Assembly: GCA_002500665.1 (NCBI GenBank)
Contig: DLRY01000100.1
Span: 59,607-123,606, forward strand
Direction of reading: 5' to 3'
DNA length: 64,000 nt
From: Opitutia bacterium UBA7876
Lineage (GTDB): Bacteria; Verrucomicrobiota; Verrucomicrobiia; Opitutales; Seribacteraceae
The number at the start of each line of letters is the position of its first letter. Within the stretch, counting starts at the first letter, position 1. Of the stretch, positions 50,129-58,131 are shown piece by piece. The notes beneath the pieces are model-generated. The model saw only the letters and a list, made by a program, of their open reading frames with translations, had not been told where the DNA came from and searched no databases. The translations under genes and the position numbers were made by a program.

Positions 50129-52448
50129 GAAAAAATCCGATTCGAAAAGCGCCGAAGGACCTAAGTCAAAGAGAACTTCGCGGTTCTCGGACATGCTCTT
50201 GCAGGTCACGACAGACTTAGCCAAGACAAAAAGTCTGGACGAGGCGCTGGAAACCCTCGTCAAGATTACCACCTCCACCATTGGAGCCGAAAGGGGAACT
50301 ATCTTCCTGAACGACCCGGCCACCGGAGAGCTCTACTCCCGTATAGCCCAGGGAAATTTTAGAAGGGAAATCCGTATCCTCAACACCAAGGGCGTGGCCG
50401 GTTGGGCCTTTACCAAGAACGAGGGCGTCATCATTCACGACGCCTACAAGGACGAGAGGTTTAACAAGGCGGTCGACGTCAGGACCGGTTTTCGAACCAA
50501 AAGCATCCTTTGCGCACCGCTGCGCACCGTCAGCGGCGAGGAGATCGGCGTTTCGCAGATTCTCAACAAGATCGACGGGGAATTCGAACAGGACGACCTG
50601 GATATGCTGGAGGCCATGACCGAGCAAGCGGCCATCGCCATCCAGGGTAACATCATCGTCGAGCAAATCGAGGCGGCCCGAAAGCAGGAACTCGAATTCC
50701 TCGACGTCGTCTCCCAAGTTTCATCCGAGCTCGAGCTTACTCCACTCCTGCAGAAGATCATCACCACGATCTCGACCATGCTTGACTGCGAGAGGGCCAC
50801 TCTCTTCATCAACGACGAGAAGACCAATGAACTGTATACGGAAGTCGGTGAGGGACTGGATGAGAAGTCAACCATCCGAATTCCCAATCACCTAGGCATA
50901 TCCGGAACCGTTTTTACTTCGGGAAAAGCCGTCAACATACCCCACGCCTATGCCGATCTGCGCTTCAATCCGTCCTTCGACAAGCAAACCGGCTTTTTCA
51001 CCCGGTCGATCCTCTGCATGCCGGTCTTCAGCAAGGCGGGTAAGACGATCGGCGTAAGCCAGGTGCTCAACAAGAGAGGAGGGTCCTTCAACGCCGAGGA
51101 CGAGAAAAGGCTGGCCGCCTTTACATCGCAAATCTCGATGGGCATCGAGAACGCCAAGCTCTTCGACGACGTTCAGAGCCAAATGAACTACTCCCAGAGC
51201 ATCCTCTCCAGCATGCACGATGCCGTTCTCACCTTCGATGAAAACGGCGTCGTCAAGACCTGCAACCCCGCCGGTTTGCGGATCCTCAAGATTCCCCATG
51301 AAGCCGCCATCCTCGAAAAGTCGGCCTCCAGTCTCTTAAGCGGCCCCAACGAGTGGCTCCTGAACAAACTTGAGGCGGTACAGGAAAACGAGGAGTTTCT
51401 CGATGCCGAACTTCAAATTGAAGGCGAAACCCTTTCCGTCAACATCACCTTGACTCCCCTTACGGGCAAAACCGACAGGATAACCGGAGTAGATCAGTCG
51501 GGTAAGAGCGACCAAAAAATCATGGGTGCCATGCTAATGATCGAAGACATTAGTTCAGAGAAGAGAATGAAGTCGACCATGTCGCGTTATATGGATCCGG
51601 AACTTGCGGACCAGTTGATGACTACGGGTGGGGGTGACGAAGACATCATGGGAGGCAAGCAAAGCGTCGGCACCGTCCTCTTTTCGGACGTCAGGAGCTT
51701 CACCACCATCACCGAGGAGCTCGGAGCTCAGGGGACGGTCAAGTTGCTCAACGACTACTTTACCATAATGGTGGATTGCATCACCGACGAAGGTGGGATG
51801 CTCGACAAGTTCATCGGGGATGCGATGATGTGCATCTTCGGAACCCCCGTTCCCCACGAGGACGATCCCGACCGGGCCGTTCGAGCCGCCATCCGCATGA
51901 TGACCGACCTCAAGGTATTCAACGACAAGAGATCGTCCGAAGGAAAGATGGCCATTGATCACGGAATGGGCATCAACACGGATTCAATCGTCTCCGGAAA
52001 CATCGGTTCCCCCAAGAGAATGGATTATACAGTCATAGGTGACGGGGTTAACCTGGCCGCTCGCATCGAAAGCGCCTGCAAGCAGTACGGGGCCCACATC
52101 CTGATCAGTGAGTTTACCTACAAGGCGGTCAAGGCGACCTACCGGACGAGACAGGTCGACTACGTCATCGTAAAGGGAAAGACCGAGCCGGTCGGCGTAT
52201 TCGAGGTTCTCGATTTCCACGACGATGACTCCTACCCCGGTCTGGTAGAGGCTCTCGGGCTTTTCAACGACGGATACCGATCATGGAACGAGGGGAAATG
52301 GGACCAGGCGACCAAGCTCTTTAACTCGGTCAAGAAGATCAACCCGAACGACAAGGCCGCCCAGCTCTATATCGACCGTTGCAGCCACATGAAGAAAAAC
52401 CCGCCCAAGGGCGAATGGGATGGCGTCTGGGTGATGACCTCAAAATAG
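50118..52448 (+). CDS. GAF-GAF-PAS class III adenylate cyclase
   Basis: A soluble 776-residue cyclase. Two GAF domains come first (about 40-180 and 205-355; each contains a related RTGFRTKSILCAP or QTGFFTRSILCMP block), then a PAS domain (about 365-475) and the catalytic domain (about 510-690). LFSDVRSFTT supplies the first metal Asp, LDKFIGDAMMCIFG the second metal Asp and the adenine-contacting Lys, and YTVIGDGVNLAARIES the transition-state residues. Lys and Thr at the purine-recognising positions favour ATP over GTP. A TPR-like tail (about 700-750) follows. The gene overlaps the rod gene and precedes two TPR genes. GAF ligands are unknown; cyanobacterial relatives bind cyclic nucleotides. 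Confidence 0.93.
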   Translation: MEDKKKSDSKSAEGPKSKRTSRFSDMLLQVTTDLAKTKSLDEALETLVKITTSTIGAERGTIFLNDPATGELYSRIAQGNFRREIRILNTKGVAGWAFTKNEGVIIHDAYKDERFNKAVDVRTGFRTKSILCAPLRTVSGEEIGVSQILNKIDGEFEQDDLDMLEAMTEQAAIAIQGNIIVEQIEAARKQELEFLDVVSQVSSELELTPLLQKIITTISTMLDCERATLFINDEKTNELYTEVGEGLDEKSTIRIPNHLGISGTVFTSGKAVNIPHAYADLRFNPSFDKQTGFFTRSILCMPVFSKAGKTIGVSQVLNKRGGSFNAEDEKRLAAFTSQISMGIENAKLFDDVQSQMNYSQSILSSMHDAVLTFDENGVVKTCNPAGLRILKIPHEAAILEKSASSLLSGPNEWLLNKLEAVQENEEFLDAELQIEGETLSVNITLTPLTGKTDRITGVDQSGKSDQKIMGAMLMIEDISSEKRMKSTMSRYMDPELADQLMTTGGGDEDIMGGKQSVGTVLFSDVRSFTTITEELGAQGTVKLLNDYFTIMVDCITDEGGMLDKFIGDAMMCIFGTPVPHEDDPDRAVRAAIRMMTDLKVFNDKRSSEGKMAIDHGMGINTDSIVSGNIGSPKRMDYTVIGDGVNLAARIESACKQYGAHILISEFTYKAVKATYRTRQVDYVIVKGKTEPVGVFEVLDFHDDDSYPGLVEALGLFNDGYRSWNEGKWDQATKLFNSVKKINPNDKAAQLYIDRCSHMKKNPPKGEWDGVWVMTSK

Positions 52449-52473
52449 TGGAAACCGTGCTTAGTCCCGCGAA

Positions 52474-54102
52474 ATGAAAGCCAAGGCTCACCTCGAGGAG
52501 GCAATCGTCCTCAACCCCGAGTTCGCCGAGGCCTACTACAAGCTCGGTCTGCTCTTTAAGAAAGAGGGAGATCGGGAGAAGGCCCTCGATCATTTCAGGA
52601 AGGCAGTCTCCCTAGACGGAGAGTTTGCCGAGGCGGAATGCGAGCTTGCCATATCGCTGGCAACCGAGAAGGACTTCGAGACTGCACGGAACCATTTTCT
52701 CAATGCCCTGGAAATCAACCCGAACTTTGCCGACGCCTACTTCCATTATGCCCTTCTCCTCGTTGAACTGAAGGATTTCGAGGAAGCCAAGAACAATTTC
52801 GACAAGGTAACCGAGATCAACCAGAACTATGCCTCCGCCTACTTTCAAAAGGCAAAGCTCCTCATTAACGCCGACGACTTCGACTCCGCCCGTAAAAACT
52901 ATGAAACCGCCATCGATATCGACGAAAGCTTCGCCGAGGCCCACTACTATCTGGGCAAACTTCTTTCCGGGGGCATTGCAACCGACAAGGAAGGCAGCAT
53001 CGTGGACAAGACCAATCTGCCTGAGGCGGAGGAACGCTTCAAGGAAGTACTGAAGCTCGATGCGGAGCACGCCAAAGCCCATTACAACTTGGCAGGCATT
53101 CTTTCAAAAAAGAAGAATTTTCGGGGAGCGAAGACGCATCTGCTCAAGGCGCTTGAAATAGACGAAGGGTATTCCAAAGCCCATTACCTGCTGGCCCACG
53201 TCCACGCCGAAACCGGAGGGAAGGAAAAGGCGAAGGCCCATTTCCAGCTCTCCATCGACCACTTTGAGGAAAATGCCATGGCTCACTTCAGGCTAGGGGT
53301 TATCCTCTACGAGGAAGGCAACCTCGAAATGGCCTCGGATCACCTGACCAAATCAGTCTCCATCGACCAGAATCATGCAGAAGCCAATTTTTACCTGGCC
53401 ATGATTCTGCGCGAAGACGACGACCCCGGTTTGGCCAAGAAGCATTTTTACCGAGCCCTCGACATCAACCCGGACTTCGCCCTCGCCTATTACGAATTGG
53501 CCCACCACAGTGAAAAACACGGTGACCTCAACGAAGCCAAGATCCACTTCCAAAAAGCCACCGACATCGACCAGAATTTCGTCGAGGCCTATTTCAACCT
53601 AGCCCGCATTCTCACCAACCCTTCGGAATACGACCAAGCGATCAGAAACTACGAGACGGCCCTCGAAATCAACCCCGATTTCGCCGAATGTCACTACTGG
53701 TTCTCCAAGCTTCTCGTTGCGGGTGAAAGGCTTGAATCCGACGGGACGCTGATCAAAAAATCGGATCCCCAGAGAGCCGAGAGACATTTGCGCAAGGCGA
53801 TTGCCATCGATCCCCGATTTTCCAAGGCCTTCTACCGTCTCGGCCTACTGCTCAATGAGCAGGAAAAATACGCCGATGCCTATGATCAACTCGACCGGGC
53901 AATCGAGATCAATCCTAAGTTCGCCAAGGCTCATTATCATATTGCCGTATTGCTGATGAACGAAAAGGCGGCAAAGGCCCTTTCCCGAGCAAAACGGTCG
54001 AATGCAGGTTCCTCTGCCAACGGCCGTAAACCGCCCGCATCCAAGTCCAAGAGACGCAGGACGGTTGCCAAACGAGCAACCACGCGGAAAAAAGCAGGTT
54101 AA
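52474..54102 (+). CDS. TPR protein with histone-like basic tail
   Basis: A 542-residue protein of about thirteen full TPR units, with recurring starts such as FAEAYYKLG, FADAYFHYA and HAKAHYNLA and the typical ALEINP ends. It begins in the middle of a unit; an in-frame stop at 52462 rules out a longer start. Two units, near residues 150-195 and 410-455, carry an extra 10-12 residues in the same place. The last 38 residues are very rich in Lys, Arg, Ser and Ala (SKSKRRRTVAKRATTRKK), like a histone H1 tail, and could bind nucleic acid or a polyanion. It follows the cyclase stop by 25 bases. Confidence 0.9.
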   Translation: MKAKAHLEEAIVLNPEFAEAYYKLGLLFKKEGDREKALDHFRKAVSLDGEFAEAECELAISLATEKDFETARNHFLNALEINPNFADAYFHYALLLVELKDFEEAKNNFDKVTEINQNYASAYFQKAKLLINADDFDSARKNYETAIDIDESFAEAHYYLGKLLSGGIATDKEGSIVDKTNLPEAEERFKEVLKLDAEHAKAHYNLAGILSKKKNFRGAKTHLLKALEIDEGYSKAHYLLAHVHAETGGKEKAKAHFQLSIDHFEENAMAHFRLGVILYEEGNLEMASDHLTKSVSIDQNHAEANFYLAMILREDDDPGLAKKHFYRALDINPDFALAYYELAHHSEKHGDLNEAKIHFQKATDIDQNFVEAYFNLARILTNPSEYDQAIRNYETALEINPDFAECHYWFSKLLVAGERLESDGTLIKKSDPQRAERHLRKAIAIDPRFSKAFYRLGLLLNEQEKYADAYDQLDRAIEINPKFAKAHYHIAVLLMNEKAAKALSRAKRSNAGSSANGRKPPASKSKRRRTVAKRATTRKKAG

Positions 54103-54107
54103 GATCA

Positions 54108-55505
54108 TTGGACCGAATCAATGAACAAGCCTTGAGGCATCTCGAGAAGGCTTTGGCTTGCGAACCGGATCACATGCCTTCCCTGATTGCCCTTTCTAAT
54201 GCATGCCTCAAGCAAAAGGAGTTCGCCAAGGTAGCTGGATTGGTCGAAAAGGCTCTGGCATTCGGGCAGGACCAGGGAGGCGTGCATGAGATCAAGGCCC
54301 GTTTGCTTCACTTGCAGGGAGACTTTGAGGGTGCCTCGGCCTCGATCGGGTCAGCCATCGAGCTCGAGCCCGACAAGCCTTCCTATTTCAAGCTGGCATC
54401 CGAAATCGCCAAGTCTCGCCAGAACGTTCAGGAACTTCAATTTTTCCTGGAAAGGCTGATCGACCTCGATCCCCTAGACGGTGAATCGCATCTTGATCTG
54501 GCAAGGCTTCTTCGTCACCCCGATGACTTTGCCCGCGTAAAGCTTCTGCTGGAGATTTCGGTCGACCTGCTTCCTGGGGACACGCGCCCTCTCTTCGACT
54601 TGGCCAGACACCTTTATGCGGGCGAAAGCTCCTTGCCCAACGGAACGCTGAAAGCACAGCCGGCACCGGATGCGGCCGAGGCACTCTTGAGGAAGATACT
54701 GGAAATTAACGAGAACCATAGCGAAGCCAAGATGCTCCTTGCCGAGATCAAGCTTGAGGAGGAGAGTGACAAAGACGCCCTACTTCTTCTGCAAGAGGCA
54801 TATGAGGACCGGAAAACCAAGGGGGATGCGGCGATTCAGCTCGGCATCATCTGGAGTCAAAAAGGCAATGCCGAAAAAGCGATGGGGTATTTCAAGCAAG
54901 CCATCAAGTTCGAGGGCTCCAAGGCCATGGGCGAGTTTCGTTTAGGCCTTCTGTACTTCCGGCAAGGAAAATCAAAAGACGCCGAGCATTACTTCAGGAA
55001 AGCCATCCCATCCCTGAAGGATGAGGAGAAGCGCATAGAAAAAGCCAAGGAAATCCACTTGCAGAAACTGGATTTTCATGGATCTCGAAAGCAACTGCAG
55101 ACCTTGCAGGAAATCAGGAGAAGATCGGGCGAAGCAAGCTTGGGCATCTACAAGTGCAATTATCAGAACCGCCACCAAGCCGAGGCGTCCAAGCTTCTGG
55201 ACCATGCTCTCAGGCTATATCCGCACTTCCCGGAAGCGAATTATGAAAAAGGGATGCTGCACCTCGAATCAAAGGAGCTCGACTATGCCATCGATAGATT
55301 CATCAAATCGGTTGAAAGCGACTGGAATTACTGGCCGTCGCACATGGAACTTGCCAAAGCCGCAAAATCGAAAAAAGAATTCGAAAAGGCGGAAATGCAT
55401 CTCAAGATCGTGCTGGACCTTGACCCTGGGAACAAGAGTGCCCTCAAGCTCCTGAAGCAAATGGCCCGCAAGGCCCGGGACCCCGCAGGATCAGGACCTG
55501 CCTAG
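54108..55505 (+). CDS. TPR protein, second in the cyclase operon
   Basis: A 465-residue helical repeat protein with divergent TPR units (HLEKALACEPDHMPSLIALS at the start, then AEKAMGYFKQAIKFEG and a final ELAKAAKSKKEFEKAEMHL). Near residue 165-200 it has an enlarged unit with SLPNGTL at the same place as the insertions in the preceding TPR protein. The TTG at 54108 is the likely start; it lies five bases after the previous stop, with AGG just upstream, and the nearby ATG is out of frame. No signal or membrane segment is seen. It ends the rod-cyclase-TPR string; pssA runs toward it and the stops overlap by four bases. Confidence 0.88.
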   Translation: MDRINEQALRHLEKALACEPDHMPSLIALSNACLKQKEFAKVAGLVEKALAFGQDQGGVHEIKARLLHLQGDFEGASASIGSAIELEPDKPSYFKLASEIAKSRQNVQELQFFLERLIDLDPLDGESHLDLARLLRHPDDFARVKLLLEISVDLLPGDTRPLFDLARHLYAGESSLPNGTLKAQPAPDAAEALLRKILEINENHSEAKMLLAEIKLEEESDKDALLLLQEAYEDRKTKGDAAIQLGIIWSQKGNAEKAMGYFKQAIKFEGSKAMGEFRLGLLYFRQGKSKDAEHYFRKAIPSLKDEEKRIEKAKEIHLQKLDFHGSRKQLQTLQEIRRRSGEASLGIYKCNYQNRHQAEASKLLDHALRLYPHFPEANYEKGMLHLESKELDYAIDRFIKSVESDWNYWPSHMELAKAAKSKKEFEKAEMHLKIVLDLDPGNKSALKLLKQMARKARDPAGSGPA

Positions 55506-56281
55506 TCGGAATCCTTGCGGTGTGTCCAGCAGGAATAGGGAATGCTAAAGAAGTAAAGGGTACCTAGAGAAAAAAGAAAGATCCATTTTTCCTTCATGAA
55601 GACGGCTACTCCAAGGCAAACTGCCAACAACACCAGCATGGCCTTGTTTCTGGCCACGTTGAACCTGACGTTGCGAAAAGAAAAAGTCGGTAACCTGGAA
55701 ATCATGAGGACCGAGACAAGTGCCACCCAAGCAACGATGCAGGTGGGATAATTGGACAGGAAGGAATCCTGCCCGAAGCGGGCGAGAATGAAGTCGAACC
55801 CGAGTGGCATCAATAGCAAGCCTGCCGCAGCGGGAGCAGGAACGCCGGTGAAATAGCTCTTGGTTGACTTGGTTTCCGACTCGCCCAAGTGCATGACGTT
55901 GAACCGGGCCAAGCGAAAGGCGTTACAGGCGGCGAACAACAGGATGGGCATCCAATACCATTCCAGGAGGAAGTCCTCTTCGACCAGCTTTATCGGTTCA
56001 CGAATATAGAGGTAGGTAATGATGGATGGAGCAACTCCAAAGCTAATGGTATCGGCCAAGCTGTCGAGTTCGGCTCCAAACCTTGAGAATGCCTTGAGGA
56101 GCCTCGCGGAGAGCCCGTCGATCATGTCGAAGCAAGCCGCTACGAGGATACAAAGGACCGCGTTTTCCCACTCTTTCTCGAGGGCAAAGCGAATCCCGGT
56201 AAGACCCGAACAAAGTCCGATAGTCGTGAAAATGTTGGGAAGAAGCTTGGGTAAGGAAAGGCTACCAGGTTGCTTTGCCAT
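55502..56281 (-). CDS. pssA: CDP-diacylglycerol--serine O-phosphatidyltransferase
   Basis: Makes phosphatidylserine, the precursor of phosphatidylethanolamine, in the inner membrane. The 259 residues have about eight hydrophobic segments. The CDP-alcohol phosphotransferase motif is complete near residue 55 (D-M-I-D-G-x2-A-R, then G-A-E-L-D-S-L-A-D eight residues on). The following SFGVAPS block is typical of the type II PssA. The gene is second after an unknown gene on the same strand. No phosphatidylserine decarboxylase is nearby. Confidence 0.93.
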   Translation of the reverse strand: MAKQPGSLSLPKLLPNIFTTIGLCSGLTGIRFALEKEWENAVLCILVAACFDMIDGLSARLLKAFSRFGAELDSLADTISFGVAPSIITYLYIREPIKLVEEDFLLEWYWMPILLFAACNAFRLARFNVMHLGESETKSTKSYFTGVPAPAAAGLLLMPLGFDFILARFGQDSFLSNYPTCIVAWVALVSVLMISRLPTFSFRNVRFNVARNKAMLVLLAVCLGVAVFMKEKWIFLFSLGTLYFFSIPYSCWTHRKDSD

Positions 56282-56293
56282 GTTGGCAAGACA

Positions 56294-56842
56294 CTATTGG
56301 CTGACCAGCAAATCGCGACGAAAAAATCGGCGGGGGGGATTTTGCTCCGCACCATAGGAATAGCAAATGAGCCTCGTCCACAACTCGCATCCCCCGGAGC
56401 CGTGAGGGCTGCTGATGGCTCTGGCGACGCAGTCCTTGGAGTCCGTATGGAAGACGAAGTAATGGGCTTCTTCCGGCTCATCCAGAAGCCTCGACTCCAA
56501 GTCGAATGGGGATCCTCTCCGTATTTCCCGGACAATGGGTTCAGTCGGGTCGCAAGGAACGACGGAAATCTCCACGGGAACCCTGTTAAAGCAGTGCTTC
56601 TCGTAATCGGCGTCCGAATCGATCTCCAGTTTTCTCAAGGAGCTCAGAATTCTGGAAAGCCTGATAAAAAGCCTGTAGCCTCTTGAGTACACGTCGACCA
56701 CCGTCTCAACGCCTTCAACCGGGAGCCTGACCAGCCTGAAAAAAAACTCACCCGATTGGGGTTCGGGCAAATTTATGTTTGCCGACAGTTTGGAAACTCG
56801 TTGCTCTAGAAGGAGTGGAAAAGATGTGTTTTTTTCAATCAA
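56294..56842 (-). CDS. Unknown protein, co-directional with pssA
   Basis: I do not recognise this 182-residue protein. It has no signal peptide or membrane segment, is rich in Glu and Arg, and contains FFFRLVRLPVEGVETVVDVY and a late SKDCVARAISSPHGSGGC stretch. The only plausible start is TTG at 56842. A nearby ATG meets a stop. Its stop lies 12 bases before pssA, which suggests one transcript. Its coding quality is weaker than that of its neighbours, so I keep moderate confidence. Confidence 0.55.
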   Translation of the reverse strand: MIEKNTSFPLLLEQRVSKLSANINLPEPQSGEFFFRLVRLPVEGVETVVDVYSRGYRLFIRLSRILSSLRKLEIDSDADYEKHCFNRVPVEISVVPCDPTEPIVREIRRGSPFDLESRLLDEPEEAHYFVFHTDSKDCVARAISSPHGSGGCELWTRLICYSYGAEQNPPRRFFRRDLLVSQ

Positions 56843-56887
56843 CGCATGTACAGAAGCAACTTCAATGCCATTAGGCAGAAATTCGTC

Positions 56888-57334
56888 ATGACCAAAACTT
56901 CGTTAATGAGGATCCTATCAACCGGTATCCCCACTTGGTCCATTTTTCTCTCTCTTGGATGCACCCAGCAATGGGACCCTGATACCCAGTTTCAGAACCA
57001 AATCCAAACCCTTAAACTGGAAGGGGAGCGGTTCAAGCAGGTCCGGGGTCAAGAGGCCGCCCAAAACCTCAATACGCTGAAGAGCGAATTGTTGCTTGGT
57101 GTAATCCGCAGGATGACAGTCCGGGACTTGGATCTCCTTATGGGCTACAAGTACGTCTTGCTCGCCCAAGCCTCCCAGCAGGGTGAACTATGGGAAAGGC
57201 GACAATACTTTTGGCAAGATATCGTCGAAGGGAAATGGGGCAAGGGCTCCCTGGAATATGAGATGTGTGAAAAAGAGTCCGTTCTCATGACGGTTAGCGT
57301 CAATTCCAAGGAGGTCATCGGAATCGAATACTGA
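56888..57334 (+). CDS. Small lipoprotein, unknown function
   Basis: A 148-residue putative lipoprotein. From the ATG at 56888 the N-terminus (MTKTSLMRILSTGIPTWSIF) leads to a lipobox LSLGC. The mature part is helical and charged (NQIQTLKLEGERFKQVRG, then a conserved-looking RRMTVRDLDLLMGYKY) with a few beta strands at the end. I recognise no domain. A longer open frame begins at 56846, only three bases from the divergent TTG at 56842; the lipobox position supports the shorter start. Confidence 0.65.
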   Translation: MTKTSLMRILSTGIPTWSIFLSLGCTQQWDPDTQFQNQIQTLKLEGERFKQVRGQEAAQNLNTLKSELLLGVIRRMTVRDLDLLMGYKYVLLAQASQQGELWERRQYFWQDIVEGKWGKGSLEYEMCEKESVLMTVSVNSKEVIGIEY

Positions 57335-57358
57335 TTATCATCCCTTTTGCAATAAGCC

Positions 57359-57568
57359 CTAGATGGACTCGCGCTCAAAAGTCACCAGCAACCTGACCAC
57401 CGCACCCTCGCTTCTCAGGGAAGGAATAATGGAGATCAATCTCCAGCCATCCTTTGAATAATTGTTGCATTCATCGTTGATGAGCATGGCCAGTTTTTCC
57501 GTTATGTCATCTCCCTTGACGCGAATGCCGTCGGGGGTCAGTGAGATTGATTTGTATTCGTACTTCAT
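57359..57568 (-). CDS. Small DUF4177-like protein
   Basis: A 69-residue protein starting MKYEYKSISLT and containing CNNYSKDGWRLISI, the pattern of DUF4177 (a M-x-Y-E-Y-K strand, a helix, then G-W-x-L-x-x). Function is unknown for the family. The frame is open further upstream, but the ATG at 57568 matches the family start. It lies between two plus-strand genes and overlaps neither. Confidence 0.65.
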   Translation of the reverse strand: MKYEYKSISLTPDGIRVKGDDITEKLAMLINDECNNYSKDGWRLISIIPSLRSEGAVVRLLVTFERESI

Positions 57569-57597
57569 TGGAAACATAAGATACTTAAAAGACGACA

Positions 57598-58131
57598 ATG
57601 GGTAAGCGAAAAAGTCCTTGGCCTTTGAGCCATAGAATTTACAAACTGTCATGGAAACTTGCCTGGACTTTCTTCTGCCTGCCTACCCCCAAGCCTTTCA
57701 ACTGGTGGCGACTCCTTGTCTTAAGATGCTTCGGTTGCCAGATTCAAGGCATTCCCTTTGTCCACCAGTCCGCAAAAATTGAAAACCCCCGCAACCTTGT
57801 CCTTGAGGACAGGGCATGCATAGGAGCGGAGGCGGTGCTCTATTCCCTGAACAAGATCAGTATTGAAGAAAACTCCATCATAGCCCAGGAAGCCTACCTC
57901 TGCACCGGCACGCATGAATTTGAAAGTGGGCGTTTCGATTTGATCACAAAACCGATCACCGTCGGGCAAAACGCCTTCGTGGGAGCCCGAGCATTCGTTC
58001 TGCCTGGGATCGTGATCGGAAGATCGGCCGTCGTAGGGGCATGCTCGGTAGTAACCACAAGCGTAGAGGAAGAAACCACTGTCGCGGGCAATCCCTCGAA
58101 AGTCCTCCCTCGGAAATCAGGTACTAACTAA
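57598..58131 (+). CDS. WcaF-type hexapeptide acyltransferase
   Basis: A 177-residue left-handed beta-helix acetyltransferase. Hexapeptide repeats ([LIV]-G-x4) run from about residue 60 (KIENPRNLVLEDRACIGAEA) to 165 (PGIVIGRSAVVGACSVVTTS). CTGTHEFESGRFDLITKPI carries the catalytic-type His seen in WcaF and related sugar acetyltransferases, and the end GNPSKVLPRK is typical. It probably acetylates a sugar of the exopolysaccharide whose genes follow. Its stop overlaps the stop of the convergent autokinase gene by eight bases. Confidence 0.9.
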   Translation: MGKRKSPWPLSHRIYKLSWKLAWTFFCLPTPKPFNWWRLLVLRCFGCQIQGIPFVHQSAKIENPRNLVLEDRACIGAEAVLYSLNKISIEENSIIAQEAYLCTGTHEFESGRFDLITKPITVGQNAFVGARAFVLPGIVIGRSAVVGACSVVTTSVEEETTVAGNPSKVLPRKSGTN

